Shown in pieces: positions 33,359-42,542 of a stretch of 64,000 nt of DNA. Each line of letters opens with the position of its first letter. Position 1 is the stretch's first letter. The position numbers were made by a program, and so were the translations under genes. The DNA is from Geobacter sp. (GTDB lineage Bacteria > Desulfobacterota > Desulfuromonadia > Geobacterales > Pseudopelobacteraceae): the NCBI GenBank assembly GCA_009684515.1, contig WKKS01000006.1:93031-157030 (forward strand), written 5' to 3'. Below the pieces are notes generated by a model. The model made no database searches. It worked only from the letters and a program-made list of their open reading frames with translations, and had not been told where the DNA came from.

Positions 33359-35353
33359 TCACAGCTCCGGACCGTTTTCATTCTCAAGCCCGGAGCGAAC
33401 CGGCAGCCGCACTTTAAATTGCGACCCTTCACCGACAGCGCTTTTGACGCTGATTTCCCCCCCCAGCCGTTTGACGATGTTGTAGGTCAGCGCCAATCCG
33501 AGGCCGGTGCCTTTGCCCGGTTCCTTGGTGGTGAAAAACGGATCCCAAATCCGGTCGATTACCTCCTGGGAAATTCCGCAGCCCGTGTCCCGCACCTGAA
33601 TATAGACAGCCTGATCTTCAACAGAATGCAGTGTTGTTATCTCAACAATCCCCTTGTCCATTATCGCCTGGCAGGCGTTCATCAGCAGATTCATGCAGAC
33701 CTGGCGCAGTTCGGAGGGGTCACAGGGTACAACCGGGATATTTTTCTGCAGGTTGATCACGACCTCGACATTCTTGTAGTTAGATTGATGCTGCAGCAGC
33801 TCAAGTATTTCGTGCATAATTCCGTTTACGTCGGCACGTCCGATGGTCCCGTTGGATTTTCTGCTGAAATTGAGCAGGCTGCCGATGATTCTTTTGCACT
33901 GGTACGATTCGCGGACTATCACCTCCAGATATTTGGGGAAAACATCCAGTCGGCTGTCATTTAACAGGGTTGGATCGTCGTTAAGCCGTCGCAGCAGTCC
34001 TTCGGCATATCCGGCCACCGATGTGAGCGGGTTGTTGATTTCGTGGGCCACGCCGGTGGCAAGTACTCCGATGCTGGACATTTTGTCGGTCTGAATCAAC
34101 TGTAGTTCCTGAAGCCTCTTGAACGTCACATCTCTGAAAAAAACCAGCGCCCTGGTTTTCTCTCCAAACTCATCATTAATCGGATTGGCTGTGACATCAA
34201 TGTAGCGGATTATATTGCCATCCTTGGCGGAAACCAGGGATGTTTCCACCCGCTCGCCGCGCAGGGCCAGTTCCACCGGGCAGCTGTCCGGCGATGCGTC
34301 GTGTTCGAGATGGAATATGTTCCGGCAGTTTCCGCCCGTAAGAACCTTGTCCGGAAAGAATTGCGGGCAGACGTGATTGAAATTCTGAATCATTCCGTTG
34401 TGGTCAAAAACAATCACGCCATCGTTGACCGATTCGAAGATCGCCTGCAATTCGTTCTTTTTGTTGCGCAAGCGCACTTCGGACCGTTTGCGGTCGGTTA
34501 TGTCCTGGGTTGTGCCGTACAGTCTCACAACCTGCCTGGCTATGTTGACCGAAGGTTCCACGATCGTGTAGACCCATTTTGTCGTACCGTCTTTTAACAA
34601 CAGCCTGTGCTCTATTTCGTAGTTGCTCCCCTGCTCGGCCCCCTGCCGAAGATGGCCCATGACCGACTCCATGTCTTCCGGGTGGATCAGGTCCGTGATG
34701 GCTTCCTGAGTCGCTTCTTCGCGGCTGAGACCCATGATGCGGAGCAGTTCGTCCGACACGCGCAATTCACCGCTGATCGGGTCAGAGCGCCACGAGCCGA
34801 CATGGGACATGGATTGGGCCTTGGCCAGGTTGTATTCACTTTCACGCAGAGCCTCTTCTGCAATTTTACGCTCGGTGATGTCCACCAGTGCAGCGTGGCA
34901 TTCGTCTCCGGCTTCGCTGGCCATCGCCTCGATGCGTACAAAAACCGGCTGGTTGTCAACGGTTGACAGTCGCAGGCGACAGGTCATTTTGTCGTGACCG
35001 GCGAAGACCATTTTTAAGAAAGCGGTGAATGATGGACGATCCTTGTCGGACACGAAGTTTTCAAAGCGGCGTTCAATCAGCAGAGATCGATCCAATCGCA
35101 GCAGGTTGGCTCCGGTCAGGTTGACGGTGCGGATTTCACCGTTGCGGTCAAAGGTGAAATATCCGACAGGTGCGAAGTCATAGAGCAGGGCGTACTTGTT
35201 CCGTGATGATTCGAGTTCGGCGTTGGCTAGTTGCAGTTCGTTGATCTGCAGTTCAAGTTCGTTCTGACGTATCCTGGAACGGAGCAGTTTGTTCAGGTCG
35301 CTTTCCGTTGCAGATTGGTCGGTAAAAATCGGCTTGTCAGCAGTTTGCTTCAT
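33359..35353 (-). CDS. Multi-PAS sensor histidine kinase
   Basis: 664 residues. Three PAS regions (about 45-170, 180-300, 305-420), the last with a Cys-containing motif [35 protein letters not shown] shared with the kinase at 43913. The phospho-His domain reads [21 protein letters not shown], the ATPase N box is [10 protein letters not shown], and the G box is [13 protein letters not shown]. No membrane segment. It overlaps the dehydrogenase gene by four bases, the end of the operon starting at 40395. No response regulator is adjacent, so it may act on the sigma-54 regulator at 42543. Confidence 0.9.
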   Translation of the reverse strand: MKQTADKPIFTDQSATESDLNKLLRSRIRQNELELQINELQLANAELESSRNKYALLYDFAPVGYFTFDRNGEIRTVNLTGANLLRLDRSLLIERRFENFVSDKDRPSFTAFLKMVFAGHDKMTCRLRLSTVDNQPVFVRIEAMASEAGDECHAALVDITERKIAEEALRESEYNLAKAQSMSHVGSWRSDPISGELRVSDELLRIMGLSREEATQEAITDLIHPEDMESVMGHLRQGAEQGSNYEIEHRLLLKDGTTKWVYTIVEPSVNIARQVVRLYGTTQDITDRKRSEVRLRNKKNELQAIFESVNDGVIVFDHNGMIQNFNHVCPQFFPDKVLTGGNCRNIFHLEHDASPDSCPVELALRGERVETSLVSAKDGNIIRYIDVTANPINDEFGEKTRALVFFRDVTFKRLQELQLIQTDKMSSIGVLATGVAHEINNPLTSVAGYAEGLLRRLNDDPTLLNDSRLDVFPKYLEVIVRESYQCKRIIGSLLNFSRKSNGTIGRADVNGIMHEILELLQHQSNYKNVEVVINLQKNIPVVPCDPSELRQVCMNLLMNACQAIMDKGIVEITTLHSVEDQAVYIQVRDTGCGISQEVIDRIWDPFFTTKEPGKGTGLGLALTYNIVKRLGGEISVKSAVGEGSQFKVRLPVRSGLENENGPEL

Positions 35354-36462
35354 TGTTTGATGGCCTTTATATAGCGGGTTCCCAGAGCGTCTGCTGTCCA
35401 GATGGCGGCTTCCACCAGTTCTGCGGTAACGGGAAACCAGGTTGAATGGATCGTTTCACCCTCGGCCACGGTTGCTTGCGCCGCCTGCCTGATCTCTTCT
35501 TTAGTCGGGTTTACGATGTCGAGATCTTCCAGGCAAAGCGGCAGTCCCACGCTGAAACAGAAATTCTGGATTTCTTCGATGGCGCTTGAGGGGCGACCTT
35601 CCAAAACAAGTTGGGCAAGCACCCCAAAGGCCACTTTTTCGCCATGGAGCTTGTTCCTGGTGGATTTCAAAGTCGTCAAACCGTTGTGGATCGAATGTGC
35701 TCCGGCATGCCCTCCGTTTTCGGAGCTAAGGCCGCTCAAGAGGGTGTTTGCTTCTATGATCGCTTCAACAGCCGGGGTGACGGCATTTTTTTCTACGGCC
35801 AGCTTGGCCTGAAGGCCGGATTCAAGCAGAGTGTCATAGCAGAGTCGCGCCAACGCCCTGGTTGCCAGTGTCGGTTGTCCGCCACCGGTAAGGGGATTTG
35901 GTTTTCCGCTCCTGAAACAGGTGTCCGATTCCCAGAAGGTGGCCAGGGCATCCCCCATTCCGGCAACCAGGAATTTCGCCGGTGATTGGGCCACCAGGGT
36001 TGTGTCAACCAGTACGCAATCAGGGTTTTTTCGCAAAAACAGATATCGCTCGAAGACCCCCGCTTCGGTGTAGATAACCGACAGGGCGGAGCAGGGCGCA
36101 TCGGTTGAAATGACGGTAGGCACGACAATCACCGGCACTTTCATCTCATGCGACACGGCCTTGCCGGCATCGATCGAAGCGCCTCCCCCCAGGGCAATAA
36201 TGATGTCGGCCCGGTTTGCCGCGGCGATTCCCGTAAGTCGTCTGATCTCCTGCTGGGAGGATACCCCCTGAAAACATTCAAGGTAACAGGGGATTCCCTG
36301 CTCGGCAAGGCTCGCCACAATATCCTGGCCGCACAGGGATAAAGCGGTTTTTCCGCCGATGACCAAAGCGGACGTTCCGATGCGGCAGGTGTGCAGGCCG
36401 ATCTCCTTGATGGCGCCGACCCCTTGTACATAGCGACCTGGTGAAAGCAGCATCCGGCTCAT
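35350..36462 (-). CDS. GldA-like iron/zinc dehydrogenase
   Basis: 370 residues from ATG 36462, with AGAGGAG 7 bases upstream. NAD-binding GGGASIDAGKAVS is near 92, and the fold repeats GldA features (PTVISTDAPCSALSVIY, NGGHAGAHSIHNGLT). The closest family is glycerol dehydrogenase or glycerol-1-phosphate-dehydrogenase-like. Its place behind a radical SAM enzyme and a MftA-tail protein suggests a redox-cofactor-linked enzyme. The upstream part of the longer frame overlaps the radical SAM gene and is not used. Confidence 0.82.
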   Translation of the reverse strand: MSRMLLSPGRYVQGVGAIKEIGLHTCRIGTSALVIGGKTALSLCGQDIVASLAEQGIPCYLECFQGVSSQQEIRRLTGIAAANRADIIIALGGGASIDAGKAVSHEMKVPVIVVPTVISTDAPCSALSVIYTEAGVFERYLFLRKNPDCVLVDTTLVAQSPAKFLVAGMGDALATFWESDTCFRSGKPNPLTGGGQPTLATRALARLCYDTLLESGLQAKLAVEKNAVTPAVEAIIEANTLLSGLSSENGGHAGAHSIHNGLTTLKSTRNKLHGEKVAFGVLAQLVLEGRPSSAIEEIQNFCFSVGLPLCLEDLDIVNPTKEEIRQAAQATVAEGETIHSTWFPVTAELVEAAIWTADALGTRYIKAIKQ

Positions 36463-36484
36463 GGTGTTTCTCCTCTGGTGCTGT

Positions 36485-37645
36485 TTATGGTTCGCCTTGC
36501 CCAACCGACCGTGGGAAGTATTTTTCCAGACCGAGGTGGTCGTGCATGGCATTGAAATCCTGGCGATTCATTTTGAAATACAGTTTCAGATAGTGACTCC
36601 CCTCGAACGGAAGTGCATAGCGCTCCAGACCAGGCTCCGTACAGGTCGCGCATTCAGGGAAATCACTGACCCCTTTTCGGAAACAGGACGCCTCCGGTGA
36701 GCTGATCAGCCCTTCCAAGGGCGTCTCTGTTACGTTCCCCAGCGATGCATCGATAATAGGGCAGGCAAACAGTTCCCCCGTGCTTCTGATAAAAAAGTAG
36801 TTGAAGCCGGCCGAACATGGTTTCTCCATTCGACCGGTTTCCAGGAAATGGAGCAGTTCCATCCGGTAATAACTCCAGCGGAATCGTGGCGAGTCGTAAA
36901 AAACCTTGAGTTTATCCCGCTCGGCCGCTGAAAATGCCAGCATCTCCTTCTGGGCGATATTGGCATAGCGGTTGGAAGTGAGAATATAGGGCGATATGAT
37001 GGTGAACAGTCCCTGCTGGTCGGCGTAACTGCAAACCTGTTCCAGTTCGTCGATATTGTGCCGGGTGACGGTTGTCTTGATCCCGATGACCAGGCTCGGG
37101 TGGTGTTCCCGGAGACTCTTCAATCCTTCGATGGTGGCATGCAGCCGATCCCATCCCCCCGGGAAGTTCCTGATCCGGTTGTGAACCTCTCCGACCGCGT
37201 CGAGCCCGCAGGCAAAGACCAGAGAAATTCCGGAGCGCTCCAGTGTGCCGACCACGGAACTGACCACGCTTAACACTTTCTCCGTCAGAAAGCCATTGGT
37301 GGTGATGGCAATCGAACGCAGCTGCGGCAGGCGTTCTTTCTTCAACCGGCTGACACCGAGCAGGAGTTGAGCGAGGTCGTTCCGCAGGAACGGCTCCCCG
37401 CCGGTGATGTCCAACTCTTTCAACTCGGACAGCACCGGCGAACCGAGTACCTCCAGCCAGTCATCCAGGCTCAGTTCCGGCTGGTTTTCCGGCGCTTGCC
37501 AGATGTTGCACATGACGCAGCGGGCTATGCAGCGCCTGGTAATCTCGATGCTAAGCGCCTCAGGGTTGGCAGGTTTCCCGGTTTCCTTCAGGTAGCAATA
37601 GCGGATTGCCCTGGCGGCCAGGAGAATGGGTAGATTAGGTTTCAT
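36485..37645 (-). CDS. Radical SAM enzyme with SPASM-like Cys motifs
   Basis: 386 residues. CIARCVMC is at 39-46, GGEPFLR near 83, then the radical SAM barrel. The C-terminus has Cys at CSAGFNYFFIRSTGELFACP and FPECATCTEPG, a SPASM/twitch-like pattern. It lies 75 bases after the precursor-like gene at 37721 and 22 bases before the gldA-like gene. It is not MftC (that is at 22000). Likely substrate: the tail of the neighbouring protein. Confidence 0.85.
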   Translation of the reverse strand: MKPNLPILLAARAIRYCYLKETGKPANPEALSIEITRRCIARCVMCNIWQAPENQPELSLDDWLEVLGSPVLSELKELDITGGEPFLRNDLAQLLLGVSRLKKERLPQLRSIAITTNGFLTEKVLSVVSSVVGTLERSGISLVFACGLDAVGEVHNRIRNFPGGWDRLHATIEGLKSLREHHPSLVIGIKTTVTRHNIDELEQVCSYADQQGLFTIISPYILTSNRYANIAQKEMLAFSAAERDKLKVFYDSPRFRWSYYRMELLHFLETGRMEKPCSAGFNYFFIRSTGELFACPIIDASLGNVTETPLEGLISSPEASCFRKGVSDFPECATCTEPGLERYALPFEGSHYLKLYFKMNRQDFNAMHDHLGLEKYFPRSVGQGEP

Positions 37646-37720
37646 GTAACCTCTTCAGGCCATCCCGGCGCTTGTTTCAACATCAATCACCCAACCGGTT
37701 GCCCTGCTTCAACATCTGGT

Positions 37721-38032
37721 TCAATATCCCCCGCAGATGCCATCCACCGGCACCTGTTTGATTTCAATCTCCGGTTCTTCATCTTTCTTTGCTACAGAGC
37801 CTTCATGCTTTTTGCCGACATCGGCGATGTCAACGGAACCGTGACCACCCTCAACATTGGGCGCTGTGTCCATCAGGTGGGCGGCGCACAGGTTTTTGGA
37901 ACTGTTGGCCTTGGCGCCGCACTGCCTGCATTCGACCGTGGGATTGTCCGAGAAACTCTTGATGCAATCGTCCATGCCCTGTGCCTTGAGCGCGCACATA
38001 TGCATTTGGTGATGTTTGCTGTCACAACTCAT
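37721..38032 (-). CDS. Cys/His-rich protein with mycofactocin-precursor-like C-terminus
   Basis: 103 residues. The N-terminal half is rich in Cys and His (MSCDSKHHQMHMC, CRQCGAKA, LCAAH), suggesting a bound metal. It is followed by a charged linker and the tail EIEIKQVPVDGICGGY. The last eight residues differ from this locus's MftA tail (IDGICGVY) at two positions: Val for Ile, and Gly for Val next to the final Tyr. AAGGAG is 6 bases before the ATG. It is the third gene of the operon from moxR and directly upstream of a radical SAM enzyme. I interpret it as a precursor peptide fused to a metal-binding domain. Function unproven. Confidence 0.8.
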   Translation of the reverse strand: MSCDSKHHQMHMCALKAQGMDDCIKSFSDNPTVECRQCGAKANSSKNLCAAHLMDTAPNVEGGHGSVDIADVGKKHEGSVAKKDEEPEIEIKQVPVDGICGGY

Positions 38033-38071
38033 TCTGAACTCCTTATGGTTTTTAAATAGTTTTCAAATCCG

Positions 38072-39490
38072 TTACCAATGGCTGCGCCCGGCAGGGTCGA
38101 AAGCCGGCTCGCTGCCGCCGCTCGTGCCACGGGTGTAATAATCCCTGGAATCGTAGGTCTCGCTTGCCGCACTCTTGACTTCCCGCAGGCGTTTTTTGTC
38201 AATCGGATGGGCCGTGTCAGCGTAAATGTCGCGCAGCAGGTCTTCCACGACCAGACTCAGATCCTCGACGGTTTTCACCACCTCGACCTTGTCGCAATAC
38301 GATCCGTAGATTTCCATCAAGCAGTCGCCGCGACTCCAGGTGTCGCGTTCTTCGGGGGTCAGCCAGAGCATGTAGCGGGCTTTCTCGCGGATCTCGTCCA
38401 GTACCCAGTCGTTGGCCTCGTCGTAGTTGTTGCGCGCGTCTCCCAGGATGATGAAGGCCGGTCTGCCGCGCAGGTTTTCCAGATATCTTTTTTTGAACTC
38501 CAGAAAAACCTGTCCGAAACTGCTGTTTTCATCCAGATCGACGATGTCGCCTTTGTCGATCGTTACCATCAGGTCGTTGACCGGCATGTTGGCCAGCATT
38601 TCGGTGATTTCGGCCAATTCCCGGTTGAAGATGAAACTGCGCACGTCCAGCATCTGATTATGCAGGGTATGCAGCAGAAGCAGCATGAAACGGGAGGCGT
38701 GGCTGACTGAATAACTGACATCGCAGAGCACCACCAAGCGCGGTTTCTGGCGGCGTTTGCGGCGCAGAGCCACCTGGAACGGGATCATGTCGTGGCGGTA
38801 ATTTTTCTGGATGGTTTTGATGACGTGCAATTTGCCGCGATTCTGATCATTCTTCATCCGCTTCATATCTTTGCGGAGGCGCAGCATCATACGGGAGACC
38901 ACATCCTGCATGGCGGCCTGTTCTTCGGGGGTAAAGGTGATGCCGCTGTCAGCGCCGCTGCCGCTCTTGTTAAGTTCAATTGTCAGCGGATTCTGCGTAT
39001 AACGGCGCGTCGGGCGGGGGGCTTTCCTGGCCTTGCCCCGGTACCCTTTCATCTGCACAACTATCTCATTCCCGTCCGTATCGTCCGGGTCAATCTCGGT
39101 CAGGCTTTTCAATTCTGCCAGATCCTCCGGATTAATCTCGCTGTCAAGCTTGATCAGGGGACCCGGTTCGTCGTCATCATCATGCTTTCTTTCATTGAGG
39201 TAGTTGAACTCCCCCTCCATGCCGATGATGGCAGCGTCCATCAGTCCGGGAACATCCAGATCCGGGTTGTCGAATGTGAAGCGGCTGAAAAAACGGTTGA
39301 AAACTTCATTGAAGAGCGGAATATCATTGACGTTTTTCACAAGTGTCAGGCGCAGGAGTTGCCGGGATGACCGGCGTCCTTCCACACCGCAGAGCGCCAG
39401 GGCCTGGACCGCATCCAGGCTTTCGCCGGGCGATACACGGATGCCGCTTTCACGCAGAGCTGCAACAAAATGGGCGACAATTCGTTCCAT
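38072..39490 (-). CDS. VWA-domain protein of the CoxE/MoxR-partner type
   Basis: 472 residues from ATG 39490, two bases after the moxR stop; the longer frame to 39721 lies inside moxR. The VWA domain in the C-terminal half has MIDAS CDVSYSVS, and the family features DARNNYDEANDWVLDEIREKARYMLWLTPEE. VWA/MoxR pairs act as chaperones in the maturation of redox enzymes such as carbon monoxide dehydrogenase (CoxDE) and methanol dehydrogenase. Expected target here: one of the adjacent dehydrogenases or the Cys-rich protein. Confidence 0.88.
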   Translation of the reverse strand: MERIVAHFVAALRESGIRVSPGESLDAVQALALCGVEGRRSSRQLLRLTLVKNVNDIPLFNEVFNRFFSRFTFDNPDLDVPGLMDAAIIGMEGEFNYLNERKHDDDDEPGPLIKLDSEINPEDLAELKSLTEIDPDDTDGNEIVVQMKGYRGKARKAPRPTRRYTQNPLTIELNKSGSGADSGITFTPEEQAAMQDVVSRMMLRLRKDMKRMKNDQNRGKLHVIKTIQKNYRHDMIPFQVALRRKRRQKPRLVVLCDVSYSVSHASRFMLLLLHTLHNQMLDVRSFIFNRELAEITEMLANMPVNDLMVTIDKGDIVDLDENSSFGQVFLEFKKRYLENLRGRPAFIILGDARNNYDEANDWVLDEIREKARYMLWLTPEERDTWSRGDCLMEIYGSYCDKVEVVKTVEDLSLVVEDLLRDIYADTAHPIDKKRLREVKSAASETYDSRDYYTRGTSGGSEPAFDPAGRSHW

Positions 39491-39492
39491 GG

Positions 39493-40395
39493 CTAGGCCA
39501 ATACCTGTGAAGCCAGGTCTGTTACCTTCTGCAGGTCGGTCTGGTGTTTGGCAATCACACCGACCGTATTGGCGACCATTTCCGGAGTCAGCTGTTTTGC
39601 CTTCAATATTGAAAGCACCTGGGCCCAATCCAGGGTTTCGGAAACACTTGGCGGTTTGCGCAGGTTCAGCTCGCGGGCCTGACGAAGGAACTCGACCATC
39701 TGCCGTGCCAGATCTTCGCAAAGATCGGGAAACTTTGCCCGGACGATAGCCACTTCACGCTCCAGTTCAGGATAACCGATATAAAGGTACAGACAGCGTC
39801 GGCGCAGCGCATCGGAAATCATGCGGGTGCCGTTACTGGTAAGGATCGTCAGCGGTTTCCGCTTGGCTTCGATTACGCCCAATTCGGGGATCGATACCTG
39901 GAAATCACTCAGCGATTCCAGCAGCAGCGCTTCAAATTCGTCATCGGAGCGGTCGATCTCATCAATCAGCAGCAGCGAACGTTTCTCGGACATGAAACTG
40001 CGCAGGATCGGTCTCTGTACCAGAAAGTTCTTTGAAAAGAACAGGCTCTCTTCGGCAGAAAGACGCTCGACAGCTTCCCTCAGGTCGGCCGATACGGAGA
40101 GGTAATTGTCCAATTGGGTACGCAGCAGTTGGGTGTAGAGCAGTTGCTTGCCGTATTCCCAGTCATAAAGAGCCTTGCCTTCGTCGATTCCTTCATAGCA
40201 CTGCAGTCTGACCAGCGGAAAATCCAGGGCGTTGGAAAGGGCCTTGGCCAGTCCTGTTTTGCCTACGCCGGGAGGCCCTTCAATCAAAATCGGCTTTTCC
40301 ATGCGGAGGGCCAGGAAAACAGCTGTGGCAATGGCTTCGTCGGCTATGTAGCCACCTGCCTGGAGAAAATCCTTAACCCCTTGTTCGGTAATCAT
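39493..40395 (-). CDS. MoxR-family AAA+ ATPase
   Basis: 300 residues. Walker A GPPGVGKTGLAKAL near 41-54, Walker B SLLLIDEIDRSDDEFEALLLESL, sensor 1 TILTSNGTR, then arginine finger region DALRRRCLYLYIGYPE. First gene of the operon. AGG about 8 bases before the ATG. Drives ATP-dependent remodelling with the VWA partner. Confidence 0.92.
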   Translation of the reverse strand: MITEQGVKDFLQAGGYIADEAIATAVFLALRMEKPILIEGPPGVGKTGLAKALSNALDFPLVRLQCYEGIDEGKALYDWEYGKQLLYTQLLRTQLDNYLSVSADLREAVERLSAEESLFFSKNFLVQRPILRSFMSEKRSLLLIDEIDRSDDEFEALLLESLSDFQVSIPELGVIEAKRKPLTILTSNGTRMISDALRRRCLYLYIGYPELEREVAIVRAKFPDLCEDLARQMVEFLRQARELNLRKPPSVSETLDWAQVLSILKAKQLTPEMVANTVGVIAKHQTDLQKVTDLASQVLA

Positions 40396-40483
40396 GATGA
40401 CCTCGTGTTTTTGGAATATGGAAATTGTCCATGTTTGAAAAAAATTGAATAGTGAGTTTCAAATAGCCTGGCAATGTCATTCT

Positions 40484-40500
40484 TTGCAATCATTGCGCCG
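40484..40500 (-). promoter_or_regulatory. Sigma-54 promoter of the moxR operon (weaker match)
   Basis: Minus strand CGGCGCAATGATTGCAA has GG-N10-GC with a good -12 (TTGCA) and a -24 of CGGCGC. Start site near 40473, 78 bases before the moxR ATG. Weaker than the four other sigma-54 sites found. Confidence 0.55.
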
Positions 40501-40549
40501 TAGTGAGACATTGTTTCAGTTTTTCAGCCGTAGATTTGCTAATCAATAA

Positions 40550-40602
40550 AAAAAGCCGCTGGCACCCGGTGAGGGGCATCAATCCCTTCGGGTCCAGCGG
40601 CA
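40550..40602 (-). terminator. Terminator of the Fe-ADH gene at 40636
   Basis: Minus strand GCCGCTGGACCC..GGGTGCCAGCGGC forms a long stem, followed by TTTTTTT (40550-40556 reversed). Confidence 0.85.
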
Positions 40603-40635
40603 TAACACTACATAGGCACACAAAAAATCAAAAAA

Positions 40636-41841
40636 TTACATGCATTGTTTGAAAATGCCGATCATGTCCTGCAGGCCTGTGTCGGTCGGGTTGCCTTCGG
40701 TGCAGATATCGTTGACCGAGAAACGTGACAGACCTTCAACATCTTTTTCGAGCAGGCCAAGATCGGTAAAGGTCTTGGTGATGCCCAGGTCGGCTTTCAG
40801 TTCCAGGCATGCATCAATAAATGCCTGGCCGGCTTGCATATCAGACATTCCACATACGTTGAGTCCGGCAGCCTGTGCCATCATCTTGAAGCGCTCCGGG
40901 CAGGCCGGCAGGTTGAATCTCATGACCGGGCCAAGTCCGATAGCGTTGCAGAGGCCGTGCGGAGCGTCGTACATACCGCCCAGAGCATGAGCCATACTGT
41001 GAATCAGGCCGAGGCCGGCGCTGTTGAAGCTGTAGGCGGCTGCCATTTCAGCCCAGACCATTGCTTCGATTGCCTTGTCGTTGTTTCTGTTCATTGCAGA
41101 TTGACGCAGGTTGCCGAAGATCAGCGAGATTGCGCTCAGGCCGGGACCATAAGCGGAGACAACACCCAGGCGGGAGGTGATCGCTTCAACGCCATGAGCC
41201 AGGGCGTCCATACCGGTGTAGCCGGCCAGGTCGCCGGGCATGCACTGATGGATCAGTGGATCGTTGACTGATTTGCTTGGTGTACAGTTTGGATCGAAGA
41301 GAGCCATTTTGTACTTTTTGTCGGTGTGGTTGATGATCGAGAAGCAGGAAATTTCCGAACCTGTTCCCGATGTGGTGTTGATGGCCAGTTGAGGAATTGT
41401 GTTGGCTTTGGTGGCCTTGAAAGCGCCTTCAAAGCTGCGAACATCCTGGCCGTCATGGCTGTGGACCAGCTTGATGGCTTTACAGGCATCGTGCGAGCTG
41501 CCGCCGCCGAGGCTGATGATGCCGTCAAATTTACCGGCGGCCAATACCTTGGCGCCAGCCATGACTTCATGGTCTTTGGGGTTTGGGGTTACTTTATCAA
41601 ATACTTCGGAGGCAACTCCGGCAGCTTTCAGCACGCCCTGGATTGTCTCAACGATACCGGTTCCGCGAAGGCCGGTTGTAACGATCAGCGCATTGGTCAT
41701 GCCCAGTGCCTTGGCGTCGTTGCCAACCATTGTGTGTGCGCCCCAACCGACATTTACGGAAGGATAGGCGTGCATCATTTTGATCGGGTATTCCAGTCTT
41801 TCATTCTTCAGGGTGCGTTTGACATCTTTGTTGTGGGACAT
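40636..41841 (-). CDS. Iron-containing alcohol dehydrogenase (methanol dehydrogenase-like)
   Basis: 401 residues. NAD site GGGSSHDACKAI near 108, and the iron site His in GLIHSMAHALGGMYDAPHGLC near 275-293. Family III Fe-ADH such as Bacillus methanol dehydrogenase and the mycofactocin-dependent MDO nicotinoprotein. GGAGG is 7 bases upstream. Single-gene unit with a strong sigma-54 promoter and a terminator. Whether it keeps NAD tightly bound and needs mycofactocin cannot be read from the sequence. Confidence 0.93.
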   Translation of the reverse strand: MSHNKDVKRTLKNERLEYPIKMMHAYPSVNVGWGAHTMVGNDAKALGMTNALIVTTGLRGTGIVETIQGVLKAAGVASEVFDKVTPNPKDHEVMAGAKVLAAGKFDGIISLGGGSSHDACKAIKLVHSHDGQDVRSFEGAFKATKANTIPQLAINTTSGTGSEISCFSIINHTDKKYKMALFDPNCTPSKSVNDPLIHQCMPGDLAGYTGMDALAHGVEAITSRLGVVSAYGPGLSAISLIFGNLRQSAMNRNNDKAIEAMVWAEMAAAYSFNSAGLGLIHSMAHALGGMYDAPHGLCNAIGLGPVMRFNLPACPERFKMMAQAAGLNVCGMSDMQAGQAFIDACLELKADLGITKTFTDLGLLEKDVEGLSRFSVNDICTEGNPTDTGLQDMIGIFKQCM

Positions 41842-42042
41842 GGGTACTTCCTCCTTTTTGGGTGTGTGATTTTGGTGCTGCTCATTGAATAAAGTTTGAA
41901 TCTACAACTGGTGCGGCGGTTCTCCTTTCCTAAGTTAAGTAGCAGCTCTCTCAAACTACGTTTTCTTGAATCTCATTGATTGCTGCAATAAAGCCGGATA
42001 AATCTTCTATAAAAGTAATTGCCGCTGGATGATCTGGTATCT

Positions 42043-42058
42043 AGCAAGTTGGATGCCA
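42043..42058 (-). promoter_or_regulatory. Sigma-54 promoter of the Fe-ADH at 40636
   Basis: Minus strand TGGCATCCAACTTGCT with GG-N10-GC. The transcript would start near 42031, about 190 bases before the ATG. Palindromic TCCACAGTGTGGA-type sites lie 150-290 bases further upstream. Confidence 0.85.
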
Positions 42059-42199
42059 ACTATAAAAAACCAATTAATACGGTGTGTTACGTGTGGGTAC
42101 GTGGTCGCGTGATGTTTGGCATGGAAATGGTGCGGGGTTTAAAGAAACAGTTTTTTATAATTGCGTCCACAAATTGCCGATTTGTGCGTAGGGATTTTA

Positions 42200-42212
42200 T
42201 CCACAGTGTGGA
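42200..42212. promoter_or_regulatory. Enhancer-like palindrome TCCACAGTGTGGA
   Basis: Perfect six-pair palindrome with one central base. A near-copy TCTACAGTGTGTA is at 42308-42320 and TCCACGGTGTAGA at 46507-46519, all upstream of sigma-54 promoters. CACAAAT..ATTTGTG is another palindrome near 42170. Candidate sites for the response regulator at 42543. Confidence 0.6.
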
Positions 42213-42307
42213 ATATCTCCTCAGCAGTTTTTAATGGTCCGGGGGTGAACAAAAAATATAACCTCAACGGGAGTTGATAATCCGAAACAAGCATGGTGGG
42301 TAATTTG

Positions 42308-42320
42308 TCTACAGTGTGTA
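42308..42320. promoter_or_regulatory. Second copy of the enhancer-like palindrome
   Basis: TCTACAGTGTGTA, two changes from the copy at 42200. It lies about 260 bases upstream of the promoter at 42043. Confidence 0.5.
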
Positions 42321-42465
42321 AAGTCGCTACACAGTGCTGGTGCGGGTGGTCGGATGGCGCTTTGAAGCGGATTTGAGCGATGAGTCAGGCTGATCTTGTA
42401 CCTGCTTAGGCGGGCCGGATTGGAAAACAATGTTGTCAGGAGGTCGTTGCAGAAATAAGGTGGGT

Positions 42466-42532
42466 AAAAAATACCCACATTCGATCCCGGTAACCGGATT
42501 AAAGAAATCCATCACCGGAATCGAATGTGGTG
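42466..42532 (-). terminator. Terminator after the sigma-54 response regulator gene
   Basis: Long hairpin on the minus strand: CCACATTCGATTCCGG pairs with CCGGGATCGAATGTGG around an 18-base loop, followed by a T-rich stretch (about 42466-42472). The remaining part of 41842-42542 holds the promoter and palindromes listed; no gene is seen there. Confidence 0.75.
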
Positions 42533-42542
42533 TCGGCTTGGT

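Noticed and set aside
36485..37645. Second MftC
   Set aside because: The Cys pattern at the C-terminus and overall sequence differ from MftC, and the true MftC is at 21958; kept as a separate radical SAM enzyme.
42097..42130. Plus-strand sigma-54 site (TGGCATGGAAATGGTGC)
   Set aside because: Spacing between GG and GC is 12, not 10, and no plus-strand gene follows.
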